Below, in pieces: positions 6,193-6,434 of a stretch of 6,434 nt of DNA. Position numbers and translations under genes: made by a program. Under the pieces are notes generated by a model, which did not search any database, was not told the origin of the DNA, and was given only the letters and a program-made list of their open reading frames with translations. The stretch comes from Nitrospinota bacterium. GTDB taxonomy: Bacteria > Nitrospinota > Nitrospinia > UBA9942. Numbering within the stretch: position 1 is the first letter of the stretch; every line of letters begins with the position of its first letter. The stretch lies in the NCBI GenBank assembly GCA_003489165.1, contig DNJG01000038.1, forward strand, positions 1 to 6,434. The letters run 5' to 3'.

Positions 6193-6434
6193 TGTTCCTT
6201 TATACAGGGCACACATTACAGGGTCGGGTGATGTTGAAGTATCAGCCCTGAACCTGCAGCCGCCCTGGCATTCCTTAATATATATACAGTCATGACATTG
6301 TAAATCTTTTAAAGGCATGTGGTAGTTTCTCTCCCAGCAGTTTTTTAAACCCTCTTCTATATTCCCGAGCGGCCTGTCTTCATAAAAGCCGCACTTACAA
6401 ACTTTACCGTTTGGCATTATTGTGCATATATGCC
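6187..6434 (-). CDS. Radical SAM protein, C-terminal SPASM domain (5' end outside window)
   Basis: Read on the minus strand, the frame is open to the right edge (HICTI precedes the internal Met at 6417), so this is the last 81 residues of a longer protein. Counting the codon at 6432-6430 as residue 1, it shows the SPASM auxiliary-cluster pattern. G9-x4-C14 (NGKVCKC) is followed by PLGNIEEGL with a C-W at 32-33. Then comes C46-x2-C49-x5-C55-x3-C59 (CHDC, ECQGGC) and a last C74. The expected first SPASM cysteine would lie upstream of the edge; extra cysteines are C3, C12 and C32. Such domains bind auxiliary [4Fe-4S] clusters in radical SAM enzymes that modify peptides or proteins, and in relatives such as haem-pathway enzymes. 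The radical SAM core with its CxxxCxxC motif would be outside the window. The substrate cannot be told. The stop TAA lies inside the arm of the intergenic palindrome, so the last residues (GTV) border the repeat. Confidence 0.85.
   Translation of the reverse strand, partial: HICTIMPNGKVCKCGFYEDRPLGNIEEGLKNCWERNYHMPLKDLQCHDCIYIKECQGGCRFRADTSTSPDPVMCALYKGTV

Noticed and set aside
6187..6417. A stand-alone 76-residue Cys-rich protein starting at the Met at 6417
   Set aside because: The frame continues upstream (HICTI) and the residues match the inside of a SPASM domain, so it is the tail of a larger protein.

Overview
The window is an ordinary-looking chromosomal stretch from an AT-rich bacterium (about 40% GC by eye, with many AGA/AGG arginine and ATA isoleucine codons). 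It holds five protein genes, two of them cut by the window edges. The gene styles are HATPase-REC-REC and REC-PAS-kinase signalling proteins, a methionine synthase without the AdoMet reactivation module, and a MetF of the kind I associate with Bacteroidota and some other deep Gram-negative lineages. Together they suggest an environmental bacterium, perhaps Nitrospirota or a former deltaproteobacterial lineage. This placement is a guess and no marker in the window settles it.

Layout. Bases 2-997 (+) hold the C-terminal part of a hybrid histidine kinase with two receiver domains. It overlaps by an ATGA the next gene (994-2514, +), a soluble REC-PAS-HisKA-HATPase kinase. The two are probably translationally coupled parts of one phosphorelay. 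They carry three receivers and no visible DNA-binding output. A 170-bp gene-free block (2514-2683) is a composite of nested palindromes containing a terminator-like hairpin. Then come metH (2696-5143, +) and metF (5162-6115, +), 18 bp apart. They form a methyl-transfer operon: MetF makes 5-methyl-tetrahydrofolate and MetH passes the methyl group through cobalamin to homocysteine. Finally, a convergent gene on the minus strand (6187-6434, cut at its 5' end) encodes the SPASM auxiliary iron-sulfur domain of a radical SAM protein. A second palindrome separates it from metF.

The least ordinary feature is a set of degenerate short-period tandem repeats: octamers in the 2514-2683 block and at the very 3' end of metH, heptamers inside a metH interdomain linker, and hexamers in the metF/SPASM intergenic palindrome. 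They sit at gene ends or in a domain linker. Three stop codons (the REC-PAS kinase, metH and the SPASM gene) lie in or at the edge of repeat sequence. I see no new enzymatic or defence system here. The repeat family and the unseen remainder of the radical SAM locus are the parts worth pursuing.
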